In this document: positions 5,462 to 5,995 of the stretch, piece by piece
Numbering within the stretch: position 1 is the first letter of the stretch
How the letters are laid out: every line of letters begins with the position of its first letter
Assembly (NCBI GenBank): GCA_015904075.1
Contig: JABMDH010000022.1
Span: 11,088 to 17,082, forward strand
Direction of reading: 5' to 3'
From: Nitrospira sp.
Lineage (GTDB): Bacteria > Nitrospirota > Nitrospiria > Nitrospirales > Nitrospiraceae
DNA: 5,995 nucleotides
Program-made: the position numbers and the translations under genes
The notes under the pieces: model-generated
Told to the model about the DNA's origin: nothing
Seen by the model: the letters and a program-made list of their open reading frames with translations, nothing else
Databases searched by the model: none

Positions 5462-5995
5462 ACAGCCGCTTGGCGTTTTCGGTCGTGGCGCGCTCGATCT
5501 GCTGGAGAGACAGTGCTGGTCCATGAATAGTCGCCAGTTGTTGGGCGACAAAAGATACAAAGGCCGGCTCGTTTCGTTTCCCTCGATGAGGCACGGGGGT
5601 AAGGTAGGGGCAGTCGGTTTCAATCAAGAGTCGATCCAGAGGGACGGTCTTCGCAATCTCACGCAGCATCGTCGCGTTCTGAAAGGTCAGAATCCCCGAG
5701 AAAGACAAGTAGAACCCCAGTTCCAGTGCGTCTTTTGCCAGCCAGGCATCTCCGGAAAAACAGTGGAATACCCCGCCGATCTCCGACGCACCTTCTTCCC
5801 TTAAAATCGTTATCGTATCCTCCTGCGCCTCCCTTGTATGGATAATCACAGGCAGCCGCAGCTCACGCGCGAGCTGAATCTGTTCGCGGAATCGCTCACG
5901 CTGTTCTTGAGGCGAGGAATGGTTGTAGTGGTAGTCCAGGCCGATTTCGCCGTAGGCCACAACCTTCTTGTTTTTGGCAAGACGGCGGAATTCGC
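5448..5995 (-). CDS. tatD: TatD-family metal-dependent hydrolase/DNase, N-terminus beyond the window
   Basis: A TIM-barrel hydrolase of the amidohydrolase type; family members are metal-dependent 3'-5' exonucleases or DNases linked to DNA repair and DNA turnover. The frame stays open to the right edge, where 181 residues are visible. The family's usual length is about 255-260, so roughly 75 N-terminal residues, including the HxH metal motif, lie outside. Visible motifs, numbered from the edge, are GEIGLDY (E16 metal ligand), IHTREA (H52), HCFSGD (H77), ETDCPYL (D127) and the HRGKRNEP loop. The end NAKRLFRIA is a normal C-terminus. The GTG at 5960 is an internal valine codon (KVVAYGEIG), not the start. 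The TAA at 5448-5450 lies inside the convergent NYN gene. YcfH and TatD paralogues are not separable here, so the symbol is a family label. Confidence 0.93.
   Translation of the reverse strand, partial: EFRRLAKNKKVVAYGEIGLDYHYNHSSPQEQRERFREQIQLARELRLPVIIHTREAQEDTITILREEGASEIGGVFHCFSGDAWLAKDALELGFYLSFSGILTFQNATMLREIAKTVPLDRLLIETDCPYLTPVPHRGKRNEPAFVSFVAQQLATIHGPALSLQQIERATTENAKRLFRIA

Overview
This window looks like a chromosomal stretch from a free-living Gram-negative-type bacterium of moderately high GC. It is densely packed, mostly with housekeeping genes. The protein set and flavour (short CysE, duplicated PsiF, AMIN-amidase, NYN protein, TatD) resemble Nitrospira/Nitrospirota, but that is an impression and the sequence alone does not prove it. 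I see no tRNA, rRNA, insertion sequence, CRISPR array or phage gene.

Layout, left to right. (1) 3-641, +, serine O-acetyltransferase (cysE). Its stop codon overlaps that of a convergent gene at 638-982, -, a secreted two-repeat PsiF-family protein. (2) 983-1318, a divergent intergenic region with two inverted repeats and the ribosome-binding site of the next gene. (3) 1319-2953, +, a fused phosphoenolpyruvate mutase / nucleotidyltransferase (aepX/pepM type), the committed step of phosphonate biosynthesis. No partner phosphonate gene is visible. (4) 2973-3532, -, a broken truA (tRNA pseudouridine synthase). An internal deletion of about 180 nt with a frameshift has removed the catalytic aspartate region. 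(5) 3544-4809, -, an exported N-acetylmuramoyl-L-alanine amidase with AMIN and Amidase_3 domains, 11 nt upstream of truA and probably its operon mate. (6) 4810-4942, a divergent promoter region with a consensus -35 hexamer for each direction and a small hairpin over the next start codon. (7) 4943-5461, +, a YacP/Rae1-like NYN-domain ribonuclease, overlapping by 14 nt the convergent end of (8) 5448-5995, -, a TatD-family metal-dependent hydrolase cut by the window edge.

The genes do not form one pathway. The most notable items are the solitary PEP mutase-nucleotidyltransferase fusion, which predicts a nucleotide-activated phosphonate whose other enzymes lie elsewhere, and the inactivated truA with a palindrome and direct repeat at the deletion junction. 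A phosphorus theme (PsiF beside PEP mutase, divergently arranged) is suggestive only.
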